A stretch of DNA of 19,792 bases from JBMORL01 sp049322335 (GTDB taxonomy: Bacteria > Bacteroidota > Bacteroidia > Flavobacteriales_D > UBA2798): NCBI GenBank assembly GCA_049322335.1, contig JBMORL010000040.1, positions 1 through 19,792 of the forward strand, written 5' to 3'. Both the position numbers and the translations under genes were made by a program. The notes under the pieces are model-generated. The model did not search any database and had not been told where the DNA came from. It was given only the letters and a program-made list of their open reading frames with translations. Shown one piece after another: positions 8,906 through 15,290 of this stretch; positions within the stretch are counted from its first letter, which is position 1, and each line of letters begins with the position of its first letter.

Positions 8906-9283
8906 TTATTTAATTTCAACTGCTGCTCCGGCTTCCGAAAGTTTTGTTTTCAGTTCTTCGGCTTCAGCTTTGGTAATACCTTCTTTCAAAGGTTTCGGTG
9001 CTCCGTCAACAAGGTCTTTCGCTTCTTTGAGTCCAAGTCCTGTGAGGTCTTTCACTAATTTAACAACGGCCAGTTTATTAGCCCCACCGTCTTTAAGGAT
9101 TACATCGAAAGCAGTTTTTTCTTCAGCTGCTGCTGCACCGCCTCCGCCACCTGCTGCTGCTACTGCAACGGCTGCTGCGGCTGGTTCAATTCCGTACTCG
9201 TCTTTAAGGATTTGTGCGAGTTCGTTTACTTCTTTTACAGTTAGATTTACCAACTGTTCTGCTAGAGATTTTACATCTGCCAT
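8906..9283 (-). CDS. rplL: 50S ribosomal protein bL12 (L7/L12)
   Basis: This is the stalk protein of the large subunit, which recruits and stimulates translational GTPases such as EF-Tu and EF-G. It is 125 aa. The N-terminal dimerisation domain that binds L10 covers residues 1 to about 33. A flexible Ala/Gly-rich hinge covers about 35-53, and the globular C-terminal factor-binding domain follows from about 58 (TAFDVILKDGG, then KLVKDLTGLGLKEAKDLVDG). It lies 35 bp after rplJ and upstream of the rpoB hairpin. Its ATG has no SD motif; the leader is A/T-rich, as is usual in this phylum. Confidence 0.98.
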   Translation of the reverse strand: MADVKSLAEQLVNLTVKEVNELAQILKDEYGIEPAAAAVAVAAAGGGGGAAAAEEKTAFDVILKDGGANKLAVVKLVKDLTGLGLKEAKDLVDGAPKPLKEGITKAEAEELKTKLSEAGAAVEIK

Positions 9284-9318
9284 TTTACTATAGATTTAAT
9301 TGAGAGTTTAACATTTAA

Positions 9319-9846
9319 TTAATTGGTTGCCCGATTTTCGAGCGTTTTAACGATTCCGGCCAGTTTGTGTTTACCTGATTGAAGAGCACCGATAACATTT
9401 TTGGCAGGCGATTGCAACAATGCGATAACGTCTCCGATGAGTTCGTTTTTCGACTTGATGTTGCAAAGCACATCTACCTGGTTGTCGCCAATATAAACCG
9501 ACTCTTCCACATAAGCACCTTTCAAAACAGGCATGTTGCTTGTTTTGCGGAATTCCTTAATCAGTTTTGCAGGCACGTTTCCGGCTTCTGCGGTTAAAAC
9601 TGCGGTAGTTCCGTGCAATGTGGTAAAGAGGCCTGAATAATCAACGCCATCCACACGTTCCATAGCTTTTTTCAGCAAAGTGTTTTTCACTACTTTCATT
9701 CCTACTTTTCTTTTGAAGCATTCCCTGCGGAGTTTGCTGGTAGCTTCAGCATTCAGGTTGGAAGTGTCGGCAATGTAAAGCACTTTATTGTTCTTCAACA
9801 ATTCAGTTAATTCAGCAATGGCCTGGTCTTTTAGTTCCCTTTTCAT
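9319..9846 (-). CDS. rplJ: 50S ribosomal protein uL10
   Basis: This is the stalk base protein, 175 aa. It binds 23S rRNA together with L11 through its N-terminal domain and carries L7/L12 dimers on its C-terminal helix. The N-terminus (MKRELKDQAIAELTELLKNN) and the KVVKNTLLKKAM segment at about residues 53-64 are typical. The C-terminal helix ends with QSGKHKLAGIVKTLENR. It starts 14 bp after the rplA stop. In E. coli the L10-L12 complex represses its own mRNA; the short gap here leaves little room for a separate leader, and I could not identify one. Confidence 0.98.
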   Translation of the reverse strand: MKRELKDQAIAELTELLKNNKVLYIADTSNLNAEATSKLRRECFKRKVGMKVVKNTLLKKAMERVDGVDYSGLFTTLHGTTAVLTAEAGNVPAKLIKEFRKTSNMPVLKGAYVEESVYIGDNQVDVLCNIKSKNELIGDVIALLQSPAKNVIGALQSGKHKLAGIVKTLENRATN

Positions 9847-9860
9847 AATTTGAGGGTGAT

Positions 9861-10553
9861 TTAAGCGATTACTGTTTTGGTATCAATTTCCACTCCCGGG
9901 CTCATGGTGCTTGACATGAAAATACTTTTCATATAAACTCCTTTTGCCGAGGATGGCTTTAACTTAACAAGAGTTTGAAGCAGTTCATTGGCATTTTCTG
10001 CGATCTTTTCAGCATCGAAAGAAACTTTGCCAACAGAAGCGTGAACGATTCCGTTCTTGTCAACTTTAAAGTCTATTTTACCGGCTTTCACCTCGTTCAC
10101 TGCTTTGGCAATGTCCATAGTTACGGTTCCGGTTTTGGGGTTGGGCATCAATCCACGCGGACCGAGAATTCGTCCGAGAGCACCGACTTTACCCATGATG
10201 GAAGGCATAGTAATGATTACATCCACATCTGTCCATCCGCCTTTTATTTTTTCAATGTATTCGTCAAGGCCAACATAGTCGGCACCTGCGTCTTGTGCTT
10301 CTTTTTCCTTATCGGCTGTACAAAGCACAAGTACTTTTACTTTTTTACCTGTTCCATGAGGGAGAGAAACAGTTCCTCTAACCATCTGGTTGGCTTTTTT
10401 AGGATCCACACCGAGACGAACCGACAAGTCAACCGACTGGTCGAATTTCAATGGTATCAGGTTTTTTACGATCGTTGAAGCTTCAGAAACGGAGTAGGCT
10501 TTTGACCTGTCGAATTTCTTTTCTGCTTCTTTTCTTTTTTTAGTGAGTGCCAT
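9861..10553 (-). CDS. rplA: 50S ribosomal protein uL1
   Basis: This is the L1 stalk protein, 230 aa, which binds 23S rRNA at the E site and helps release deacylated tRNA. The N-terminal half has FDQSVDLSVRLGVDPKKANQ. The middle domain includes GADYVGLDEYIEKIKGG, and the signature region IMGKVGALGRILGPRGLMPN is intact, followed by PKTGTVT. It lies 22 bp after rplK and 14 bp before rplJ. In E. coli L1 also represses translation of the rplK-rplA mRNA. A corresponding site was not resolvable here. Confidence 0.98.
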   Translation of the reverse strand: MALTKKRKEAEKKFDRSKAYSVSEASTIVKNLIPLKFDQSVDLSVRLGVDPKKANQMVRGTVSLPHGTGKKVKVLVLCTADKEKEAQDAGADYVGLDEYIEKIKGGWTDVDVIITMPSIMGKVGALGRILGPRGLMPNPKTGTVTMDIAKAVNEVKAGKIDFKVDKNGIVHASVGKVSFDAEKIAENANELLQTLVKLKPSSAKGVYMKSIFMSSTMSPGVEIDTKTVIA

Positions 10554-10575
10554 ATTTTGGTAATACTAAATGTTA

Positions 10576-11013
10576 TTAAAACGGTTTGTTTCCGGTTACA
10601 GTGATACCGAGGCTTCTTGCTGTTCCTGCCACCATACTCATAGCTGATTCAATGGTGAAGCAGTTGAGATCGGGCATTTTATCTTCAGCAATTTTTTTCA
10701 CCTGGTCCCACGATACAGATCCCACTTTTTTACGGTTGGATTCTGCTGAACCGGTTTGCACTTTTGCTATCTCCTTGAGCTGAACGGCTGCGGGAGGAGT
10801 TTTGATGATAAAGTCGAACGACTTATCATTATATACGGTAATTACAACGGGAAGAACTTTTCCGGCCTTATCCTGGGTTCTCGCATTGAACTGCTTGCAG
10901 AATTCCATGATGTTAACACCTTTGGAACCCAGAGCAGGGCCAATGGGGGGAGAAGGATTAGCGGCTCCGCCCTTCACCTGAAGTTTAATAAATCCTGTTA
11001 TTTCTTTTGCCAT
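10576..11013 (-). CDS. rplK: 50S ribosomal protein uL11
   Basis: This is the L11 protein of the GTPase-associated centre, 145 aa, which contacts 23S rRNA helices 43/44. The N-terminal domain has the proline-rich stretch GGAANPSPPIGPALGSKGVN at about 15-34. The C-terminal RNA-binding domain ends with SAMSMVAGTARSLGITVTGN. It follows nusG by 19 bp, so it is very likely on the same transcript. The ATG has no SD motif. Confidence 0.98.
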   Translation of the reverse strand: MAKEITGFIKLQVKGGAANPSPPIGPALGSKGVNIMEFCKQFNARTQDKAGKVLPVVITVYNDKSFDFIIKTPPAAVQLKEIAKVQTGSAESNRKKVGSVSWDQVKKIAEDKMPDLNCFTIESAMSMVAGTARSLGITVTGNKPF

Positions 11014-11032
11014 TTTCTTAAATTTTTAAATA

Positions 11033-11584
11033 CTAACTTTCTTTTTCTACCTGCATATAGTTAAGTTCGAGCGGAGTCTTACGTCCGAAAATCTTAACCA
11101 TCACTTTCAGTTTCTTTTTCTCTTCGTTAATCTCTTCGATAACGCCAGAAAAATTATTGAAAGGGCCATCGATTACTTTCACAGTTTCGCCAATGATATA
11201 AGGGATATTAATCTCTTCTTCACTGGTGGTGAGTTCATCGTATTTTCCGAGGATACGGCTCACTTCTGCCGAACGCAGGGGAACAGGGTCACCGCCTTTT
11301 TCAGCACCGAGGAAGCCGATAACGTTGCTGAGGTTTTTGATGGCGTGCACTATTTCACCGGTTAAAGCTGCTTCGATCAGAACGTATCCGGGGAGATAAC
11401 TTCTTTCTTTACTTACTTTTTTTCCGTTACGGATCTGGTAAATTTTTTCGGTTGGAATGAGCACCTGTGGCACGAGTCTGGAATAACCGAGGCGGTTCAT
11501 TTCAAGCTCTACCTGGTCGCGGACTTTTTTTTCTTTTCCGCTGACAGCGCGCACAACATACCATTTTTTTGAAACTTCACTCAT
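11033..11584 (-). CDS. nusG: Transcription termination/antitermination factor NusG
   Basis: This is the general elongation factor NusG, 183 aa, which binds the RNA polymerase clamp and links transcription to Rho or to ribosomal protein S10. The NGN domain covers about 6-115 and begins KKWYVVRAVSGKEKKV; RSYLPGYVLIEA at 61-72 is the characteristic core. The linker is followed by a KOW domain from about 131, with GETVKVIDGPFNNFSGVIEE. It starts 9 bp after secE. The secE-nusG-rplKAJL-rpoBC order is ancestral and supports orthology rather than a specialised NusG paralogue such as UpxY or LoaP. Confidence 0.98.
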   Translation of the reverse strand: MSEVSKKWYVVRAVSGKEKKVRDQVELEMNRLGYSRLVPQVLIPTEKIYQIRNGKKVSKERSYLPGYVLIEAALTGEIVHAIKNLSNVIGFLGAEKGGDPVPLRSAEVSRILGKYDELTTSEEEINIPYIIGETVKVIDGPFNNFSGVIEEINEEKKKLKVMVKIFGRKTPLELNYMQVEKES

Positions 11585-11593
11585 AATCCGGGT

Positions 11594-11824
11594 CTACTTA
11601 AACATATCATAAAAGAATCCGAGAATACCTTTCCAGGCAAAACCTTCGCCTGTGGTTTGGCGGATACCAAAAACAAAATCCATTACAAAAACAACAAGAG
11701 CAAAGATGACAGAGGTTACCAAAACGATGATAGCGCTGCTTTGAAGCTCTTTTTGGGTAGGCCAACTAACTTTATTTACCAGTTCGTTGACGGTTTCTTC
11801 GAAATATGCTCTGATTCCTGCCAC
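11594..11824 (-). CDS. secE: Preprotein translocase subunit SecE (GTG start)
   Basis: This is the essential small subunit of the SecYEG channel, 76 aa, the single-span form common outside gamma-proteobacteria. An amphipathic N-terminal helix carries the conserved motif ELVNKVSWPTQKEL at about 14-27. It is followed by one hydrophobic transmembrane span at about 31-53. The start codon is GTG (11824-11822). An in-frame TAA lies a few codons upstream and the next Met is residue 48, so no ATG alternative would keep the conserved helix. It lies between tRNA-Trp and nusG. Confidence 0.96.
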   Translation of the reverse strand: MAGIRAYFEETVNELVNKVSWPTQKELQSSAIIVLVTSVIFALVVFVMDFVFGIRQTTGEGFAWKGILGFFYDMFK

Positions 11825-11859
11825 GTTTTTTTGTTTTTACTTCTTTACTACTCTTTCTG

Positions 11860-11930
11860 CACGGGTACCTGGATTCGAACCAAGATCAACGGTTTTGGAG
11901 ACCGCTATTCTACCGTTGAACTATACCCGT
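11860..11930 (-). tRNA. tRNA-Trp (anticodon CCA)
   Basis: A full cloverleaf is visible on the minus strand. The acceptor stem is ACGGGTA / TACCCGT with discriminator G. The D arm is GTTC...GAAT, the anticodon loop is CTCCAAA (anticodon CCA), and the T arm is CTTGG-TTCGAAT-CCAGG. It is 71 nt long and does not encode the 3' CCA. It sits between tuf and secE. Confidence 0.96.
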
Positions 11931-11943
11931 TTATATTGACAGC

Positions 11944-11967
11944 TAAAGCCGCCCGGGGGCAGCTTTA
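11944..11967 (-). promoter_or_regulatory. Strong hairpin between tuf and tRNA-Trp
   Basis: On the minus strand TAAAGCTGCCC pairs with GGGCGGCTTTA, giving 10-11 bp with a very small loop. One pair is a G-U wobble in minus-strand RNA but a C/A mismatch on the other strand, which points to minus-strand RNA. No T-tract follows, so a processing or partial-termination element is more likely than a full terminator. It lies 21 nt after the tuf stop. Confidence 0.6.
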
Positions 11968-11988
11968 ACCATCATTATAGGGATATTT

Positions 11989-13176
11989 TTATTTTACGAT
12001 CTCAATTACCTGGCCGGCACCAACGGTTCTTCCACCTTCGCGGATAGCGAAGCGAAGACCTTTATCCATTGCTACAGGCACGATAAGATCTACTGAGATG
12101 GTAACGTTATCTCCTGGCATTACCATTTCACGACCTTCGGGTAACACGATAACTCCTGTTACGTCTGTAGTACGGAAATAGAACTGCGGGCGATAGTTAT
12201 TATGGAATGGAGTGTGACGTCCACCTTCTTCTTTTTTCAACACATACACTTCAGCTTTGAATTTTGTATGTGGAGTGATAGTGCCGGGTTTTGCCACCAC
12301 CATACCTCTGCGGATATCTTTTTTATCCACACCACGAAGCAGAAGACCAACGTTGTCACCAGCCTGCCCACGGTCGAGAAGTTTACGGAACATCTCTACA
12401 CCGGTAATAGTTGATTTCAGTCTTTCTTCCTGCATTCCGAGTATTTCTACCTCATCACCAACGTTAATTACTCCAGTTTCGATACGTCCTGTAGCAACGG
12501 TTCCACGACCTGTGATGGTGAAAACGTCTTCAACGGGCATAAGGAAAGGTTTCTCGATATCACGGGGAGGGATTTCGATATAGGTATCTACTGCTTCCAT
12601 CAGTTTTTCAACTGTTTCCACCCATTTCGGCTCACCGTTAAGTGCACCAAGGGCAGAACCGCGGATGATAGGAGTATTGTCGCCATCATATCCATAGAAA
12701 GAAAGCAGTTCGCGAACTTCCATTTCAACGAGGTCGAGGAGTTCTACGTCATCCACCATGTCAACTTTATTCATAAAAACAACGAGGCGCGGAACACCAA
12801 CCTGGCGGCCAAGAAGGATGTGCTCGCGTGTTTGCGGCATGGGTCCGTCTGTAGCAGCCACCACGAGGATAGCACCGTCCATCTGGGCAGCACCTGTAAC
12901 CATGTTTTTCACATAGTCAGCGTGTCCCGGGCAGTCAACGTGTGCATAGTGACGGTTGTTGGTTTGATATTCAACGTGGGAAGTATTGATAGTAATACCT
13001 CTTTCTTTTTCTTCCGGAGCGTTGTCGATGGAAGCAAAGTCTCTTTTTTCAGCCAGACCTTTGTTAGCAAGAACAGTTGTGATTGCAGCTGTTAAAGTAG
13101 TTTTACCGTGGTCAACGTGTCCGATTGTACCGATATTCACGTGTGGCTTGGAACGGTCGAATGTTTCTTTTGCCAT
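11989..13176 (-). CDS. tuf: Translation elongation factor EF-Tu
   Basis: This GTPase delivers aminoacyl-tRNA to the ribosomal A site. It is 395 aa, the standard length. The G domain shows the P-loop GHVDHGKT at 19-26, switch I RGITI at 59-63, DCPGH at 81-85 and NKVD at 136-139. Domains 2 and 3 follow, with RGTVATGRIE and the C-terminal GGRTVGAGQVIEI. The ATG at 13176 has no SD motif. It follows tRNA-Thr(GGT) by 81 nt with no promoter-like boxes visible in the gap, so it is probably co-transcribed with the tRNAs. Whether a second tuf copy exists elsewhere cannot be seen here. Confidence 0.99.
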   Translation of the reverse strand: MAKETFDRSKPHVNIGTIGHVDHGKTTLTAAITTVLANKGLAEKRDFASIDNAPEEKERGITINTSHVEYQTNNRHYAHVDCPGHADYVKNMVTGAAQMDGAILVVAATDGPMPQTREHILLGRQVGVPRLVVFMNKVDMVDDVELLDLVEMEVRELLSFYGYDGDNTPIIRGSALGALNGEPKWVETVEKLMEAVDTYIEIPPRDIEKPFLMPVEDVFTITGRGTVATGRIETGVINVGDEVEILGMQEERLKSTITGVEMFRKLLDRGQAGDNVGLLLRGVDKKDIRRGMVVAKPGTITPHTKFKAEVYVLKKEEGGRHTPFHNNYRPQFYFRTTDVTGVIVLPEGREMVMPGDNVTISVDLIVPVAMDKGLRFAIREGGRTVGAGQVIEIVK

Positions 13177-13192
13177 TTTCTGTTTGTTTTAT

Positions 13193-13210
13193 GTCGCGCC
13201 AGTGGCGGAC
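13193..13210 (-). promoter_or_regulatory. Small hairpin in the tuf leader
   Basis: On the minus strand GTCCGCC (13210-13204) pairs with GGCGCGAC (13200-13193) through a 3-nt loop and one bulged base. It lies 16 nt upstream of the tuf ATG in an otherwise A/T-rich leader. A processing role between the last tRNA and tuf is possible. Function is unknown. Confidence 0.4.
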
Positions 13211-13257
13211 GGGTTATTTATTTTACTTTTCTGTTTTACTAATTCAAGTTCAGTGAG

Positions 13258-13329
<72 letters not shown>

Positions 13330-13332
13330 TTT

Positions 13333-13363
13333 TCATCAATTACGTGGAAGCTTTCATTGATGA
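13333..13363 (-). repeat. Inverted repeat in the tRNA-Gly / tRNA-Thr(GGT) spacer
   Basis: TCATCAAT (13333-13340) and ATTGATGA (13356-13363) are perfect 8-bp inverted copies around a 15-nt loop. Further T/A pairing is possible across a single bulged base. It fills most of the 50-nt spacer between the two tRNAs and may guide tRNA precursor processing. It has no terminator-like T-tract on the minus strand. Confidence 0.55.
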
Positions 13364-13379
13364 GAAAACCAATTTTTTG

Positions 13380-13452
13380 AGCGGGAGACGAGGCTCGAAC
13401 CCGCGACCCTCAGCTTGGAAGGCTGATGCTCTACCAACTGAGCTACTCCCGC
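13380..13452 (-). tRNA. tRNA-Gly (anticodon TCC)
   Basis: The acceptor stem GCGGGAG pairs with CTCCCGC, with discriminator T. The D arm is GCTC...GAGC and the anticodon loop is CTTCCAA (anticodon TCC) inside a TCAGC/GCTGA stem. The T arm contains TTCGAGC. It is 73 nt with no encoded CCA. Confidence 0.96.
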
Positions 13453-13473
13453 TTATAATTTTAATTGCCATTG

Positions 13474-13556
13474 TGGGGACAGATGGATTCGAACCACCGA
13501 AGAAGTTAATCAGCAGATTTACAGTCTGCCCCATTTGGCCACTCTGGTATGTCCCC
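13474..13556 (-). tRNA. tRNA-Tyr (anticodon GTA)
   Basis: The acceptor stem GGGGACA pairs with TGTCCCC, with discriminator A. The anticodon loop is CTGTAAA (anticodon GTA). The long variable arm expected of bacterial class II tRNA-Tyr is present, so the gene is 83 nt. The T loop is TTCGAAT. No CCA is encoded. Confidence 0.96.
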
Positions 13557-13579
13557 GATATTTTAAAGAACTTTCGCTG

Positions 13580-13652
13580 AGCCGGAGAAGGGACTCGAAC
13601 CCCCGACCAGCTGATTACAAATCAGCTGCTCTACCAGCTGAGCTACTCCGGC
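13580..13652 (-). tRNA. tRNA-Thr (anticodon TGT)
   Basis: The acceptor stem GCCGGAG pairs with CTCCGGC, with discriminator T. The anticodon arm is GCTGA-TTTGTAA-TCAGC (anticodon TGT) and the T loop is TTCGAGT. It is 73 nt and is the first gene of the tRNA-tuf transcript. Its anticodon complements the GGT isoacceptor three genes downstream. Confidence 0.96.
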
Positions 13653-13706
13653 ATTCCCATTTTATTTCATTGGTAATCAGAGGTTACGGTTAGAAATAAA
13701 ACAGAC

Positions 13707-13720
13707 CCTTTCGAAAAAGG
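13707..13720 (-). promoter_or_regulatory. UUCG-loop hairpin at the predicted 5' end of the tRNA-tuf transcript
   Basis: On the minus strand CCTTT-TTCG-AAAGG forms a 5-bp stem with a TTCG loop. It starts about 5 nt after the -7 box, so it would lie at or near the first transcribed base. A 5'-end stabilising or processing role is inference only. Confidence 0.4.
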
Positions 13721-13724
13721 ATTG

Positions 13725-13755
13725 CAAATGTAGAAAACATTTTCGGGCGAACAAA
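13725..13755 (-). promoter_or_regulatory. Bacteroidota-type promoter of the tRNA-tuf operon
   Basis: TTTG (13755-13752) is followed after 19 nt by TACATTTG (13732-13725). Both match the -33 TTTG and -7 TAnnTTTG consensus known for the primary sigma factor of this phylum. The predicted start is near 13720, about 65-70 nt upstream of tRNA-Thr(TGT). Confidence 0.8.
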
Positions 13756-13781
13756 AAAAATGGAAGAAATTTTTGATAAAG

Positions 13782-13812
13782 AAAAGCCCCGCACAAGGAT
13801 TTGAGCGGGGCT
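13782..13812 (-). terminator. Intrinsic terminator after hpf
   Basis: AGCCCCGC (13785-13792) pairs with GCGGGGCT (13805-13812) around a 12-nt loop. The minus-strand continuation is TTTCTTTATC, so the T-tract is short and interrupted. It starts 14 nt after the hpf stop and separates hpf from the tRNA promoter. Confidence 0.8.
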
Positions 13813-13826
13813 AAAAATGAACAGGA

Positions 13827-14123
13827 TTATTTAACGAGTTTTCCCTTATATTTTTTGATTTGGTTTCGGAGTGCATCTACCGATAAGTCGACTGCTTCTT
13901 CGAATGATTTACATTGGCGTTTGGCAAAGAGTTCTTTTCCCGGCACATGCAATTTAATTTCTGCTATTTTATTGTCATTGGCGCTTGATTTTTCGAGGCG
14001 CAAATACACTTCTCCGACAGTTATCTGGTCATGAATTCCTGCCAGCTTTACTACTTTTTCATTGATGAACTCGATAAGCTTCTTATCGGCATCAAAATGA
14101 ATGGAATGGACGTTGATTTTCAT
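13827..14123 (-). CDS. hpf: Ribosome hibernation-promoting factor, short HPF/RaiA type
   Basis: This protein is 98 aa, the short form of the HPF/RaiA family (S30AE). It binds the 30S decoding centre, blocks mRNA and tRNA sites, and stores ribosomes during starvation. The N-terminus MKINVHSIHFDADKKLIEFI and the central EVYLRLEK...KIAEIKLHVPGKELFAKR fit the beta-alpha-beta-beta-beta-alpha fold. The C-terminal helix has FEEAVDLSVDALRNQIKKYK. No long-HPF C-terminal dimerisation domain is present. The start is set by AAGGAGG, 5 nt upstream of ATG, a full SD motif that is exceptional in this window. It starts 16 nt after xerC and ends at a terminator. Confidence 0.94.
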   Translation of the reverse strand: MKINVHSIHFDADKKLIEFINEKVVKLAGIHDQITVGEVYLRLEKSSANDNKIAEIKLHVPGKELFAKRQCKSFEEAVDLSVDALRNQIKKYKGKLVK

Positions 14124-14128
14124 TGTTT

Positions 14129-14135
14129 CCTCCTT
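14129..14135 (-). promoter_or_regulatory. Full Shine-Dalgarno motif of hpf
   Basis: AAGGAGG lies 5 nt before the hpf ATG, between the xerC stop and hpf. Of the starts inspected here, only hpf has a complete SD. It suggests special translational control of the hibernation factor. Confidence 0.85.
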
Positions 14136-14139
14136 CTTT

Positions 14140-15021
14140 TTAGCTGCCCAGCGGATGGGCCTGTTGATAAACTGATTTCAATTTTTCTACTGTATTGTGG
14201 GTATAGACCTGTGTAGCAGCAAGATTGGCGTGGCCCAATAGTTCCTTGATTGCGTTTAGGTCGGCACCGTTATTTAACAAGTGAGTGGCAAAAGTATGGC
14301 GAATAACATGCGGACTTTTTTTACTTACACTTGTTACTTTTGAAAGGTACTCATTTACCTTTCTATAAACAAATTTTTCATATAGTTTTTCTCCCTTATC
14401 GGTGAGTAAAAGATATTCACATTCTGAAGCCGGAAATGTTTCGTTTTTTAAATCGTTATAGTCTTTTACCAGGCAAAGGAGGAATGCATTTACGGGTATA
14501 ATTCTTTCTTTATTTCTTTTTCCTAAAACTTTAATGTTATTTTTATTTATATCACTGGTTTTCAAATTTATAAGCTCTGACAACCGTATTCCACAGGAAT
14601 AAAACAGGGTGATAATAAGTTTATCCCGCTGACCGGTGAAACTTTTTTCAAATTCAACTTTCTGAAGTAAATCTTCCATTCTTCCTTTATCAATAAACAC
14701 AGGAAGTTTTTTATTGTTTTTTGGATGAGTAACTTTCAACAAAGGGTTATTTTTCAGCACCTTGATCTTTCTCAGAAACTTATAAAAGGTGGCTAGTGCG
14801 GTCAGTTTTCGGTTCACGGTTTTGGGCGACATTTTAATTTCCATCAAATTAACCACCCACGAACGGATGACAGAATGACCGGCCTCATGAATATGGCCGA
14901 TCTGATATGATGTTTCGCAGTAAGTTTTGAAATCGTTCAAATCGCCCGCATAGGCTGTTATGGTATGTCGGGAATACCTTTTTTCGGTGGCCAGATATTG
15001 CAGGAATTTTTCTGTGAACAT
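14140..15021 (-). CDS. xerC: Tyrosine recombinase, XerC-like
   Basis: This is a site-specific recombinase of the phage-integrase family, 293 aa, a normal Xer length. The N-terminal SAM-like DNA-binding domain covers about 1-85, with TEKRYSRHTITAYAGDLNDF. The catalytic domain has R146 (CGIRLSEL), K168 (GKRNKER), H238 and R241 (HVIRHTFATHLL), H264 (LLGHANLAATQVYTH) and nucleophile Y273. The VYQQAHP C-terminus resembles XerC more than XerD. Its role is probably resolution of chromosome dimers at dif. The housekeeping neighbours, and the absence of phage genes or repeats around it, argue against a mobile integrase. Its ATG directly follows the T-tract of the rpsU terminator. No later Met comes before residue 60. 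Confidence 0.88.
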   Translation of the reverse strand: MFTEKFLQYLATEKRYSRHTITAYAGDLNDFKTYCETSYQIGHIHEAGHSVIRSWVVNLMEIKMSPKTVNRKLTALATFYKFLRKIKVLKNNPLLKVTHPKNNKKLPVFIDKGRMEDLLQKVEFEKSFTGQRDKLIITLFYSCGIRLSELINLKTSDINKNNIKVLGKRNKERIIPVNAFLLCLVKDYNDLKNETFPASECEYLLLTDKGEKLYEKFVYRKVNEYLSKVTSVSKKSPHVIRHTFATHLLNNGADLNAIKELLGHANLAATQVYTHNTVEKLKSVYQQAHPLGS

Positions 15022-15052
15022 AAAAAAAGGGAATTCCGGTGGAATTCCCTTT
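15022..15052 (-). terminator. Intrinsic terminator after rpsU, abutting the xerC start codon
   Basis: AAAGGGAATTCC (15026-15037) pairs perfectly with GGAATTCCCTTT (15041-15052) around a 3-nt loop. On the minus strand the core stem is followed by seven T residues, and the next three bases are the xerC ATG. It begins 23 nt after the rpsU stop. Confidence 0.88.
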
Positions 15053-15075
15053 ACGTTATTGGTAAAAAAAAGTTT

Positions 15076-15267
15076 TTATTGTTCTGAAAGTTGCATTTTG
15101 AGGCGGTATTTTGCCCGGATAATTTCCTGTCTGCGGGCTACCGAAGGTTTGGTAAAATTCTGACGTTCGCGTAATTGCTTTACCACACCAACTTTTTCGT
15201 ACTTCTTTTTGTACTTTTTGAGTGCTTTATCAATTGATTCGCCTTCTTTTACGGGTATAATCAGCAT
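15076..15267 (-). CDS. rpsU: 30S ribosomal protein bS21
   Basis: This small basic protein of the 30S platform is 63 aa. MLIIPVKEGESIDKALKKYK is the family N-terminus, followed by the FTKPSVARRQEIIRAKYR helix region. In Bacteroidota, bS21 is part of the pocket that sequesters the 16S anti-SD sequence, which explains why SD motifs matter little in this phylum (known from Flavobacterium johnsoniae ribosomes). The start is supported by AAGGA 5 nt before ATG. A candidate promoter lies directly upstream and a strong terminator directly downstream, so it may be a single-gene unit, perhaps also reached from the acyl-CoA dehydrogenase operon. Confidence 0.95.
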   Translation of the reverse strand: MLIIPVKEGESIDKALKKYKKKYEKVGVVKQLRERQNFTKPSVARRQEIIRAKYRLKMQLSEQ

Positions 15268-15272
15268 ATTTT

Positions 15273-15279
15273 TCCTTTT
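15273..15279 (-). promoter_or_regulatory. Shine-Dalgarno-like site of rpsU
   Basis: AAAAGGA ends 5 nt before the rpsU ATG, the same spacing as the hpf SD. Most other starts in the window lack any GGA-type motif at this position, so it may allow autogenous control by bS21. It is A-rich and only a partial SD. Confidence 0.6.
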
Positions 15280-15290
15280 TTAGTGGGGTG

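Noticed and set aside
14140..15021. Integrase of a mobile element using the nearby tRNA genes as attachment site
   Set aside because: The protein resembles housekeeping XerC, the neighbours are ribosomal genes, the tRNAs lack flanking partial duplications, and no other phage or element genes are present.
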